From contig NZ_QRUF01000001.1 of assembly GCF_003458415.1 (NCBI RefSeq), positions 160,823-224,822 of the forward strand: a stretch of DNA of 64,000 nucleotides, read 5' to 3'. Below are positions 8,941 to 19,135 of the stretch, in pieces. Positions within the stretch are counted from its first letter, which is position 1, and every line of letters starts with the position of its first letter. This stretch comes from Collinsella sp. AF25-2LB. Its GTDB lineage: Bacteria > Actinomycetota > Coriobacteriia > Coriobacteriales > Coriobacteriaceae. The notes below the pieces were generated by a model. The model ran no database searches and had not been told where the DNA came from. It saw nothing but the letters and a program-made list of their open reading frames with translations. The position numbers and the translations under genes are program-made.

Positions 8941-9285
8941 ATGAAACTATTTGAACAGTTGAAGTCCAATGCGTCGCGCATGGCTGTCTACGCCATCCTC
9001 GTGGCAACGGCTTTATGCGGAATCGCGGCACCTGTCTATGCGCTCAACGGGGAGAAAGGCGATGTCGAACCCGCGTACATGGCTTCGACGGTTAAGGACC
9101 GGTACAAAGCCTTCTCTGGAGACACGTTTTACGTAGCAGAGTACGACACGACCTACCGTCAGCTTCGCTACAACAAGGGCTACGACTATCTAGGCGCAGA
9201 GGCAATCAGCTATACGTCGGGTTGGTACCGCTCCAACTATGGACACATAACCCAGTTCAAGTGTAACTACCGTGTGTACAACTAA
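8941..9285 (+). CDS. Small secreted tyrosine-rich peptide, candidate bacteriocin precursor
   Basis: 114 residues from the ATG at 8941, which has GAGGTG 6 nt upstream; a GTG at 8932 lies inside that ribosome binding site and is unlikely. Residues 1-34 form a Sec signal peptide (KSNAS.., hydrophobic AVYAILVATALCGIAA, cleavage after VYA). The predicted mature chain of about 80 residues has 13 tyrosines, one cysteine, no membrane segment and an aromatic C-terminus ending RVYN. Secreted peptides with aromatic ends next to dedicated ABC exporters recall the lactococcin 972 group, but I see no convincing motif match, so this is an inference from context. The gene starts 1 bp after the half-transporter stop and ends the operon. 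Confidence 0.7.
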   Translation: MKLFEQLKSNASRMAVYAILVATALCGIAAPVYALNGEKGDVEPAYMASTVKDRYKAFSGDTFYVAEYDTTYRQLRYNKGYDYLGAEAISYTSGWYRSNYGHITQFKCNYRVYN

Positions 9286-9299
9286 AGCAACCGGCCGGG

Positions 9300-9335
9300 A
9301 CGAGGGGTGACGCAAAAGCGTCGCCCCTCGTTTTT
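9300..9335 (+). terminator. Rho-independent terminator of the exporter/peptide operon
   Basis: A 14-bp stem (9300-9313 with 9318-9331, one G-T pair) with an AAAA loop, followed by five T. It starts 15 bp after the peptide stop codon. Confidence 0.95.
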
Positions 9336-9364
9336 AACCATGTCAACTGAACCTAGTTCAGTTT

Positions 9365-9428
9365 GGTTGATTTCCGATCTCAGCCGAACACATTGAGCGG
9401 AAAGGCCGTTCCCGCAGTCAGTCGAACG
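9365..9428 (+). repeat. Right boundary direct repeat (attR-like)
   Basis: The second copy of the 64-bp sequence at 2153-2216. It lies between the island terminator and the rpmE promoter, so the island ends cleanly before core sequence. Confidence 0.7.
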
Positions 9429-9539
9429 TCCCCGGGGCCCTTCTCAGGCCCCGGGGACGGCATTTTCCCAGTTGAAGGAACGGTGGAGATGTGTTTCGAT
9501 GGGTCAGATTCGTGTCGTTCCGAAAAGACCGTGAACCTT

Positions 9540-9568
9540 TTGTGTGACACGCGGCGCCGTGGTACCAT
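9540..9568 (+). promoter_or_regulatory. Probable promoter of rpmE
   Basis: TTGTGT (9540-9545) and TACCAT (9563-9568) are spaced by 17 bp. Transcription would start near 9575, just before the leader hairpins. Confidence 0.5.
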
Positions 9569-9581
9569 AGCCGAGTTTGTT

Positions 9582-9630
9582 GTCTTGGTCGGAAACCAAG
9601 ACGCCTTATGCGCTGATCGGTAACCAGCGC
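9582..9630 (+). promoter_or_regulatory. Tandem hairpins in the rpmE leader
   Basis: Hairpin 1: GTCTTGGT (9582-9589) with ACCAAGAC (9595-9602), 5-nt loop. Hairpin 2: GCGCTG (9610-9615) with CAGCGC (9625-9630), 9-nt loop. They end about 10 nt before the ribosome binding site of rpmE. Structured leaders that bind the ribosomal protein are known for L31 genes in several bacterial groups, so feedback control is plausible; I cannot match this to a known model from memory. Confidence 0.5.
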
Positions 9631-9652
9631 CTGACCAATAAGGAGTCCTACC

Positions 9653-10078
9653 ATGAAGCAGGGTATCCATCCCCAGTATGTCGAGTGCACGGTGACGTGC
9701 TCCTGCGGCAACACCTTCAAGACGCACGCTACCGTGTCCGAGATGAAGGTCGAGCTTTGCAACGAGTGCCACCCGTTCTACACCGGCCAGCAGAAGTTCG
9801 TCGACACCGGTGGACGCGTCCAGCGCTTCGCCGACAAGTTCGGTGGCGCCGCTGCCGCTCAGCTCAAGAAGGCCGAGGAGGCCAAGGCCGCCAAGGCCGC
9901 CAAGGCTGCTGAGGCCGAGGCTGCTCGCAAGGCCGCCGCTGAGGCTAAGGCTGCCGAGAAGGCTAAGCGTGCCGCTAAGTTCGCCGAGGAGGCTGCTAAG
10001 CAGGCCGCCGAGGCTCCCGCAGAGGCTCCCGTCGAGGAGGCCGCTGCTGAGGCCGAGACCACCGAGGCTGCTGAGTAA
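9653..10078 (+). CDS. rpmE: Ribosomal protein bL31 with long alanine-rich tail
   Basis: Residues 1-70 are a complete zinc-type bL31: MKQGIHPQY opening, a CSC pair near residue 17, [10 protein letters not shown] near residue 38, then the [10 protein letters not shown] end. Four cysteines mark the zinc-binding (C+) form. A further 70 residues follow, made almost only of Ala, Glu and Lys ([16 protein letters not shown] and similar), so the product is 141 residues, about twice the usual length. The tail should be a charged helix or disordered extension. AGGAGT precedes the ATG. Confidence 0.95.
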   Translation: MKQGIHPQYVECTVTCSCGNTFKTHATVSEMKVELCNECHPFYTGQQKFVDTGGRVQRFADKFGGAAAAQLKKAEEAKAAKAAKAAEAEAARKAAAEAKAAEKAKRAAKFAEEAAKQAAEAPAEAPVEEAAAEAETTEAAE

Positions 10079-10113
10079 ATAGCTCGCCGCGGAATTGCTC
10101 GCATTCATGGCAT

Positions 10114-10155
10114 AAGGGCCGCGCATCCGTTTGGGTGCGTGGCCCTTTTCTTTTT
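10114..10155 (+). terminator. Terminator of rpmE
   Basis: AAGGGCC (10114-10120) and GGCCCTT bracket the sub-stem GCGCATCC/GGGTGCG, followed by TTCTTTTT. The loop CATCCGTTTGGGTG is nearly identical to that of the prfB terminator at 14498. Confidence 0.9.
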
Positions 10156-10259
10156 ATTGGTGCAAGCTAACCCGTCCCCATTGCACCGGGTTGGTGCGAA
10201 GGGGCAGATTGGTTTGCGCCAAATGGCAAAGAGACAGCGTTTTCCCAGATAAAAGCTGA

Positions 10260-10287
10260 CAAAATAAACCGGTCCCTTTTTGGCAGG
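10260..10287 (+). repeat. 28-bp intergenic repeat, copy 1
   Basis: CAAAATAAACCGGTCCCTTT and onward, with TTGGCAGG at the end; the same 28 bp with one change occurs at 22441-22468. It lies in the 339-bp gap before secA, which otherwise holds only the rpmE terminator, short GTCCCC/GGGGCAG palindromic sequence near 10170-10207 and the secA promoter. Confidence 0.6.
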
Positions 10288-10417
10288 CTGTCGTAGTTAT
10301 TACGTGGTCGAGTGTGTCGACCGCATAGGCGGCGCCTTGTTTGGCTAAAGTACATTTATCTGTGTTTAACTCGTCCAAGGTTTCATGCCGCGGGCGATGG
10401 CCAAAAAGGAAAACCAC

Positions 10418-13224
<2,807 letters not shown>

Positions 13225-13225
<1 letters not shown>

Positions 13226-14373
13226 TGGCCGAGACTCTAGAGGTAACGCCTGCCGAGTTGGACGCATTTGCGGACCGACTCGGCGAGGTCGAGTCGTACC
13301 TCCATTTGGACGAGAAGCGCACCCGCGTAACGGAGCTCGAGGCCAAAAGCGTCGCCCCGGGCTTTTGGGACGATGCCGATGCCGCTCGCGCCACGATGGA
13401 GGAGATTGCGCGCGCCAAGGAGGACATCGCCGCCGTGGATACCGCGCGTGGTGAGCTTTCCGATGCTCGCGCCGCGTTGGAGCTTGCCGAGGAAATGGGC
13501 GATGACCCCGATGCCGCTGCGCTGCGTGAGGAGGCTGCCGCTACGGCGGAGCGCCTATCCCGCGCTATCGACGAGCTTGAGCTTGCGAGCTGGTTTACCG
13601 GGGAGTTCGACCATGGCGACGCGATTGTGACCATCAAACCCGGACAGGGTGGCTTGGAGGCCCAGGACTGGACCTTCATGCTCTTTAAGATGTACATGAA
13701 GTACTGCCAGCGCCGCGGTTGGAAGGTCACCATCAACGATTGCCCCGCGGCCGAGGTCATCGGCATCGATCGTGCGACCTTTACCGTCGAAGGCAAGGAT
13801 GCCTTTGGCATGCTTCGTGCCGAGGCCGGTGTTCACCGCCTGGTGCGCATTAGCCCCACCGACGACAAGAAGCGCCGCCAGACTACGTTTGCCGGCGTCG
13901 AGGTCATTCCGGTACTACCCGACGATATCGATATCGAGATTAGTCCCGATGACATTCGCGTCGACGTGTACCATGCAAGCGGCCCGGGCGGTCAGGGCGT
14001 CAACACCACCGACTCCGCCGTGCGCGTGACGCATTTCCCCAGCGGTATCGTGGTCACGTGTCAAAACGAGCGCAGCCAGATTCAAAACAAGGCCGCTTGC
14101 ATGCAGATCCTCAAGGCTCGTCTGTACGAGATTGAGCTCGAAAAGCGCGCTGAGGCCCTGGATGAGATTCGCGGGCCCAAGACCACTATCGGCTTTGGCA
14201 ACCAGATCCGCAGCTATGTGCTCTACCCGTACCAGATGGTTAAGGACCTGCGCACGGGCGTGGAGACCAGCAACGTCGAGGCCGTTCTTGACGACGGCGA
14301 TCTGGATCCGTTTGTGATTGGCTATCACCGTTGGGCTACCGGCAACGCTGATGCAGAAGGCTCGGAGGTCTAA
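13225..14373 (+). CDS. prfB: Peptide chain release factor 2
   Basis: 382 residues in one open frame, so no programmed frameshift of the E. coli type. The GGQ motif that triggers peptidyl-tRNA hydrolysis is in SGPGGQGVNTTDSAV (about residue 255), in the form typical of actinobacterial RF2. The stop-codon recognition tripeptide, SPF in the usual RF2, reads SPT here (RLVRISPTDDKKRRQ, codons at 13852-13860). I still call RF2 because of length, the N-terminal domain and the FAGVEV context. It directly follows secA (1-bp overlap) and ends in a terminator. Confidence 0.95.
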
Positions 14374-14497
14374 AACATCGGGCGGCTTCAAGCCGATGCC
14401 AAGCCTAACGGTTGGACGGGTTTGTATCCAGAACAAACCCTGCGCAGGGGTGGTTTTTGTTCGGCGAATCGGTAGAATCGAATACAGCAAGAAGTTC

Positions 14498-14526
14498 AAA
14501 GCGCATCCGTTTGGGTGCGCTTTTTT
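14498..14526 (+). terminator. Terminator of prfB, abutting the next ribosome binding site
   Basis: AAAGCGCA(T)CC pairs with GG(T)GCGCTTT, followed by a run of T. Its last T is next to GAGGGAGG, the ribosome binding site of the gene at 14539, so terminator and translation start are packed within 40 bp. Confidence 0.85.
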
Positions 14527-14538
14527 GAGGGAGGCAGC

Positions 14539-15429
14539 ATGGCATATCGTCTGGACATCAAGCGCATTCTTTCGATGAACTTCTTTCACGACCTGCCCCA
14601 GATCATGTTGGGGTGTGCCTTGGCCGCCATCGCGACCGACTTGTTTTTGATTCCCAACGGTCTTGCCGCCGGTGGCGTTACGGGCCTTGCGACTATTATC
14701 CAGGCTGTCGGCGCGGCGCGAGGCGTGTCGCTTCCCGTCGGTATCCAGACCATCGTGATGAACGCCTTGCTGTTGTTGGTCGTTATGCGCGAGGGTGGCA
14801 TGTTCTACGTGGTGCAGACCGCGACGGGCTTTGTGCTGCTGGGCTTCTTTACCGATCTGTTCGCCCCGTTTGTAGCACCTCTGGCGGATGCGGACCTGAT
14901 GCTCCCTGCCATGTGGGGCGGCATTATTACGGGCATCGGTTACGGCATGGTGTTGCGCGCCGGCGCCAACACCGGCGGCTCGGACACGATTGGCCAAATC
15001 ATCTCGCGTAACACCTCGCTGCCGGTGGGCTCGACCGTCATGGCGATCGATGTTGCCGTATGCGCGCTGTCGGCTCCGGTCTTTTCAATCGAAAACGCAC
15101 TATATGCAGGCCTTTCGATGGTCATTAGCGGCTACGTGATCGATGCCGTGGTCGATGGTGGCAACAAACGCCGTATGGTACTCATCATCTCGGACAAGTT
15201 CCCTGATATCGCTGCCGATATCATGTATGGCCTGGGTCGTGGTTGTACCAAGTTTAAGGCGACTGGCATGTATTCGGGTGCCGAGAAGCCGGTGATTATG
15301 GTCATCGTGAGCCGTCGAGAGCTCAATACCCTCAAGACGATCGTGCGCGAGCGCGATCCTCACGCCATTGTGACGGTCGCTGACGTTACGGAAGCCTTCG
15401 GCGAGGGATTCAAGGACATTAGCGCGTAG
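14539..15429 (+). CDS. YitT-family membrane protein with DUF2179 domain
   Basis: 296 residues. Residues 20-200 form about six membrane segments with FLIPNGLAAGGVTGLATI near the start and GANTGGSDTIGQI after the third, both typical of YitT proteins. Residues 205-290 are a soluble DUF2179 domain (VLIISDKFPDIAADIM, then ..VIMVIVSRREL). The family is widespread in Gram-positives; the transported compound is not established. The ATG at 14539 is preceded by GAGGGAGG. No promoter is obvious between the prfB terminator and this start, so expression may rely on readthrough. Confidence 0.9.
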   Translation: MAYRLDIKRILSMNFFHDLPQIMLGCALAAIATDLFLIPNGLAAGGVTGLATIIQAVGAARGVSLPVGIQTIVMNALLLLVVMREGGMFYVVQTATGFVLLGFFTDLFAPFVAPLADADLMLPAMWGGIITGIGYGMVLRAGANTGGSDTIGQIISRNTSLPVGSTVMAIDVAVCALSAPVFSIENALYAGLSMVISGYVIDAVVDGGNKRRMVLIISDKFPDIAADIMYGLGRGCTKFKATGMYSGAEKPVIMVIVSRRELNTLKTIVRERDPHAIVTVADVTEAFGEGFKDISA

Positions 15430-15636
15430 GGTCGACTGCGTTCCATCCAAAAGACGTTCACATTGATAAACCGTTTCATCAGCGGTTCTGCCTGCTCAAT
15501 TGTTCAAATAATGATAAATACTCTGGTAAAGCTTCCAGTTTCCAGCATAATGAATGACGTACGTGCATTGCGGCTGTGTTGGGATTACCTTCGGTGCCGT
15601 GCGCATCTTGTCTTAAGAGGATGAAAGGAAGGCACA

Positions 15637-16467
15637 ATGAGCGACGAAGAGCTCAAAAAGGTTGCCAACGAGGTAAGGAAGGGCATCGTCACCGGCGTGC
15701 ACGCTGCCAAGTCCGGCCATCCGGGCGGTTCGCTCGGCGCCGCCGACATCATGACCTATCTGTACTTTGAGGAAATGAACGTCGACCCAGCTAATCCCCG
15801 CAAGGCCGATCGCGACCGCTTTGTGCTCTCCAAGGGCCATTGCGCTCCGGGCCTGTACGCCGTGCTCGCCGAGCGTGGGTTCTTCCCCAAGGAGGACCTC
15901 GAGACGCTGCGCCATATCGGCAGCCACCTGCAGGGTCACCCCAACATGAACGACACCCCGGGCGTCGACATGTCCACCGGCTCGCTCGGCCAGGGCATCT
16001 CCACCGCTGTGGGCATGGCCGTTGCCGCCAAGCACTGGGGCGATACTTACCGCACGTACGCCCTGCTGGGCGATGGCGAGAGCGAGGAGGGCCAGGTCTG
16101 GGAGGCCGCCATGTTTGCCGGCAACCAGCAGCTCGACAACCTCTGCGTGATCGTCGACCACAACGGCCTGCAGATCGACGGCCCCGTCGAGGAGGTCAAC
16201 GACCCCATGCCGCTGGCAGACAAGTTCCGCGCCTTCAAGTTCCATGTGGTGGAGCTCGCCGACGGCAACGACTTTGACCAGATCCGCGCCGCCTTTGCCG
16301 AGGCCCGCGCCACCAAGGGTCAGCCTACCGCCATTATCGCCGAGACCACAAAGGGCAAGGGCGTCTCCTTTATGGAGAACCAGGTGGGTTGGCACGGTAA
16401 GGCCCCCAACGATGAACAGTTTGAGCAGGCCATGGCAGAGCTCACGGCCGCCGGAGAGGAGCTCTAG
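15637..16467 (+). CDS. Transketolase, N-terminal subunit
   Basis: 276 residues covering the thiamine-diphosphate domain. KSGHPGGSLG near residue 27 and the ThDP motif GDGESEEGQVWEAAMFAGN ending IVDHNG (about 145-180) are visible. It works with the next gene product as a split transketolase that moves two-carbon ketol units in the pentose phosphate pathway. The ATG is preceded by GAAAGGAAGG. The 207-bp gap before it should contain the promoter. Split transketolases are common in anaerobic Gram-positives. Confidence 0.95.
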   Translation: MSDEELKKVANEVRKGIVTGVHAAKSGHPGGSLGAADIMTYLYFEEMNVDPANPRKADRDRFVLSKGHCAPGLYAVLAERGFFPKEDLETLRHIGSHLQGHPNMNDTPGVDMSTGSLGQGISTAVGMAVAAKHWGDTYRTYALLGDGESEEGQVWEAAMFAGNQQLDNLCVIVDHNGLQIDGPVEEVNDPMPLADKFRAFKFHVVELADGNDFDQIRAAFAEARATKGQPTAIIAETTKGKGVSFMENQVGWHGKAPNDEQFEQAMAELTAAGEEL

Positions 16468-16468
16468 G

Positions 16469-17410
16469 ATGGCAGATGTCAAGAAAATCGCCACGCGCGT
16501 AAGCTACGGCGAGGCCCTCGTCGAGCTCGCCAACGAGCACGATGACTTTGTGGTCCTCGACGCCGACCTGGCTGCCGCCACGCAGACCGGCAAGTTCAAG
16601 GCAGCCTGCCCCGACCGCTTCTTCGATGTGGGCATTGCCGAGAGCAACCTGATGGGCGTCGCCGCCGGTATCGCGACCACCGGCCGCGTTGCCTTCGCGA
16701 GCACCTTTGCCATGTTCGCTGCCGGTCGCGCCTTTGAGCAGGTCCGCAACTCCATCGGCTACCCGCACCTCAACGTTAAGATCGGTGCCACGCATGCCGG
16801 TATCTCGGTGGGCGAGGATGGCGCCACGCACCAGTGCTGCGAGGATATTGCCCTCATGCGCGTCATCCCCGGCATGACTGTGATCGTTCCTGCCGACGAC
16901 GTCGAGGCCCGCGCCGTAACGCGCGCCGCCTACGAGTGCGACGGTCCGGTGTACATGCGCTTCGCTCGTTTGGCCTCGCCGGTTATCAACGACCCCGAGA
17001 CCTACAACTTCGAGTTGGGTAAGGGCATTGTCATGCGCGAGGGCGCCGACGTCACCATCATCGCCTGCGGCCTGATGGTCGGCGAGGCTCTCGAGGCCGC
17101 CGAGCAGCTCGCTGCCGAGGGCATCGACGCCGAGGTCATCAACATGCACACCATCAAGCCCATCGATGCCGACCTGATCGTCAAGAGCGCCACCAAGACC
17201 GGCCACGTCGTGACCGTCGAGGAGCATTCTGTAATCGGTGGCCTGGGCAGCGCCGTTGCCGACGTCCTGTGCGAGCAGTGCCCGACGCCCCTCAAGAAGA
17301 TCGGCGTCAACGACACCTTTGGCGAGTCCGGCCCGGGTGCCGAGCTCTTGCACAAGTATGGCCTGGACGCCGCCAACATCGTGGCGACCACCAAGGAGTT
17401 CTTGGCATAA
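16469..17410 (+). CDS. Transketolase, C-terminal subunit
   Basis: 313 residues containing the pyrimidine-binding domain (GIAESNLMGVAAGIA, with the catalytic Glu of GIAE) and the C-terminal transketolase domain (VTIIACGLMVGEALEAA, VEEHSVIGGLGSAV). It starts 1 bp after the stop of the N-terminal subunit gene, whose end provides the ribosome binding site GGAGAGGAG, so the subunits are made in a fixed ratio. The ATG at 16469 is used; longer readings upstream lie inside the previous gene. Confidence 0.95.
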   Translation: MADVKKIATRVSYGEALVELANEHDDFVVLDADLAAATQTGKFKAACPDRFFDVGIAESNLMGVAAGIATTGRVAFASTFAMFAAGRAFEQVRNSIGYPHLNVKIGATHAGISVGEDGATHQCCEDIALMRVIPGMTVIVPADDVEARAVTRAAYECDGPVYMRFARLASPVINDPETYNFELGKGIVMREGADVTIIACGLMVGEALEAAEQLAAEGIDAEVINMHTIKPIDADLIVKSATKTGHVVTVEEHSVIGGLGSAVADVLCEQCPTPLKKIGVNDTFGESGPGAELLHKYGLDAANIVATTKEFLA

Positions 17411-17458
17411 GGCAAGGCGGATCTCAAGGACTGCTTCGCCAGAACTATGGAAACCCGG

Positions 17459-17491
17459 CAGGGGCGCTCTCTTGGAGAGCGCCCCTGTTTC
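17459..17491 (+). terminator. Terminator of the transketolase operon
   Basis: CAGGGGCGCTCTC and GAGAGCGCCCCTG form a 13-bp stem with a short loop, followed by TTTC. Confidence 0.85.
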
Positions 17492-17492
17492 A

Positions 17493-17557
17493 GTTGCGGT
17501 GAAATAGGGACTGATTAGACCTTTTAACTGGTAAAACAGTCCCTATTTCACCGCAAC
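17493..17557. repeat. Intergenic palindrome, GTTGCGGTGAAATAGG family, copy 1
   Basis: Perfect 21-bp inverted arms (17493-17513 and 17537-17557) around a 23-bp centre. A second, slightly diverged copy is at 26677-26740. Both lie directly after a gene or terminator. No coding potential. Confidence 0.8.
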
Positions 17558-17694
17558 TCATGAAGACGCCCCTCAAGCACGGTCCCATCAGGAAAAAGGG
17601 CATATATCGACAAAGCGCAATTCAGACCCTTCCAGCTTTGTATATGCAGCACCTCAAGATAAACGCAGCGACCCCTTAGTTATCGCAGGCCGGA

Positions 17695-17803
17695 CACAGG
17701 GTTACTCTCCAAATCTTTCCGCAGGACGGAGGAGCCCCCGCCGCACGTAGTGCGCAGCGGGGGCTCCGACATGTCCGAGGACGATTTGGAGAGTAACCCT
17801 GTG
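17695..17803. repeat. Nested palindrome of 109 bp
   Basis: Outer arms of 21 bp match perfectly (17695-17715 and 17783-17803, starting CACAGGGTTACTCTCC). Inside, GGAGCCCCCGC (17731-17741) pairs with GCGGGGGCTCC (17757-17767), and CGCAC pairs with GTGCG at the tip. This could be a small non-autonomous element (MITE-like) or a cruciform. It fills most of the 504-bp gap between the transketolase operon and ftsE, together with the palindrome at 17493; I see no gene in that gap. Confidence 0.75.
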
Positions 17804-17914
17804 CACGGCCGACGGGATCCCTAAGCACGCCATGCTTCTTATGTGCAGCAAAGCTAATGCTGCTAAAATACAAAGCGCTCATGTAGTTTAAACGCACGAC
17901 GATAAGGAGCACCA

Positions 17915-19135
17915 GTGGGTAACCACTTCCGTACCTCCGGTGCGGGCGATGATGCCCCCAAGACGCAGGCAGGCGTCCAGGGCAGTCGTTTCGCCACTCC
18001 GGATTCAGAGGGCCAGCCTGTTGCTCAGGCCCCCGCTCAGCCGGCAGATCAGGCACAGCCGGCATCCGATCCCTTTGCCTACAATCCAACCAGCGATGTC
18101 GCGCTTTCCGGCACGGCGGGTTTTGAGCCCGTTCAGGCCGTGACCGCTCGCGTGGAGCAGCCTCAGGCTGGTGCCGCCACGCCGCAGCCTACCATGGCCG
18201 GCATTCCCGACCCCTTGGCCCCTGCGACGCCGGCTCCTCAGCCTGCGCAGTCCGGTCTCTTTGCCGCTATTCCCGACCCCACGCAGCCTGCTGCCCCGGT
18301 GGTCGAGAGCGATCAGGCAGCCGAGGTCGCAAGCCTCGATAACGCGCTCAACAACCCCGATTTTACGTCGGTGTTTGCGCCCATCGATCCGCAGGCCAGC
18401 CGCAAGAAGATGGCCAAGCAGGCCGGTGTCGAGCCCGTCATCCTTATGGAGCATGTCACCAAGATCTATCCGGCACAGCCTAACAAGCCTGCACTCGACG
18501 ACATCAACATCGAGATCTATCCGGGCGAGTTCGTCTTCCTGGTCGGTCACTCCGGCTCGGGTAAGACCACGCTGCTGTCGACGCTCAACCGCGACGTCAA
18601 GCCGACGAGCGGCCGCATCCTGGTTGCCGGTCAGGACCTCATGAAGATCAAGAACCGTAAGGTTCCGTTCCTGCGCCGCCAGATTGGCGCCGTGTTCCAG
18701 GACTTTAAGCTTCTGCCGCAAAAGACCGCCTACGAAAACGTGGCGTTTGCCCTGCAGTGCATCGGCAAGCCCAAGGGCGTCATTCGCAGCCAGGTGCCCG
18801 AGGTGCTGCGTCTGGTCGGTCTGGCCGATCAGATGGACTCGCTGCCCGACCAGCTTTCCGGTGGCGAGCAGCAGCGCGTTGCCGTCGCCCGTGCTATGGT
18901 CAACCGTCCGCCGCTGCTGATCTGCGACGAGCCCACGGGCAACCTCGACCCGGCGATCTCGCTGGGCATCATGAAGCTGCTTGAGCGTATTAACCGCACC
19001 GGCACCACCGTGATCGTCGCCACGCACGACCGCGAGATGGTCGATAGCATGCACCGTCGCGTGATCGCCCTCGAGGGCGGCCACGTCATCCGCGACCAGG
19101 AGAGGGGAGGTTACGGCAACTATGGCACCAACTAA
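17915..19135 (+). CDS. ftsE: Cell-division ATPase FtsE with long disordered N-terminus
   Basis: 406 residues from a GTG at 17915 that has AAGGAG 5 nt upstream. Residues 175-400 are a normal FtsE: Walker A GHSGSGKTT, signature LSGGEQQRVAVARA, Walker B LLICDEPTGNLD, switch VATHD. The first 170 residues are a Pro/Ala/Gln/Asp-rich, repeat-like stretch without predicted fold (runs such as PAQPADQAQPASDPF). FtsE is normally about 225 residues, so this extension is remarkable; the ribosome binding site argues it is translated. With FtsX it controls peptidoglycan hydrolases at the septum. Confidence 0.93.
   Translation: MGNHFRTSGAGDDAPKTQAGVQGSRFATPDSEGQPVAQAPAQPADQAQPASDPFAYNPTSDVALSGTAGFEPVQAVTARVEQPQAGAATPQPTMAGIPDPLAPATPAPQPAQSGLFAAIPDPTQPAAPVVESDQAAEVASLDNALNNPDFTSVFAPIDPQASRKKMAKQAGVEPVILMEHVTKIYPAQPNKPALDDINIEIYPGEFVFLVGHSGSGKTTLLSTLNRDVKPTSGRILVAGQDLMKIKNRKVPFLRRQIGAVFQDFKLLPQKTAYENVAFALQCIGKPKGVIRSQVPEVLRLVGLADQMDSLPDQLSGGEQQRVAVARAMVNRPPLLICDEPTGNLDPAISLGIMKLLERINRTGTTVIVATHDREMVDSMHRRVIALEGGHVIRDQERGGYGNYGTN

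Larger units (their letters stand above)
2153..9428. mobile_element. Candidate decayed integrative element
   Basis: The segment is bounded by two direct copies of a 64-bp sequence (2153-2216 and 9365-9428, 62 of 64 identical). The first cargo gene inside the left copy is a tyrosine integrase remnant reading toward that copy, as in many integrative elements where int abuts an att site. Cargo is an XRE regulator, a DUF2975-like protein, and an ABC exporter cassette with a secreted peptide. Codon choice looks less biased than in flanking core genes, and TGA stops, rare elsewhere in the window, end two of its genes. The neighbours outside are the ACT gene and rpmE, pointing outward. No tRNA lies at either end, and excision looks impossible with this integrase. 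Confidence 0.6.

Noticed and set aside
16244..16468. Longer start for the transketolase C-terminal subunit
   Set aside because: The extension lies inside the previous gene; the ATG at 16469 has a ribosome binding site and matches the family start.
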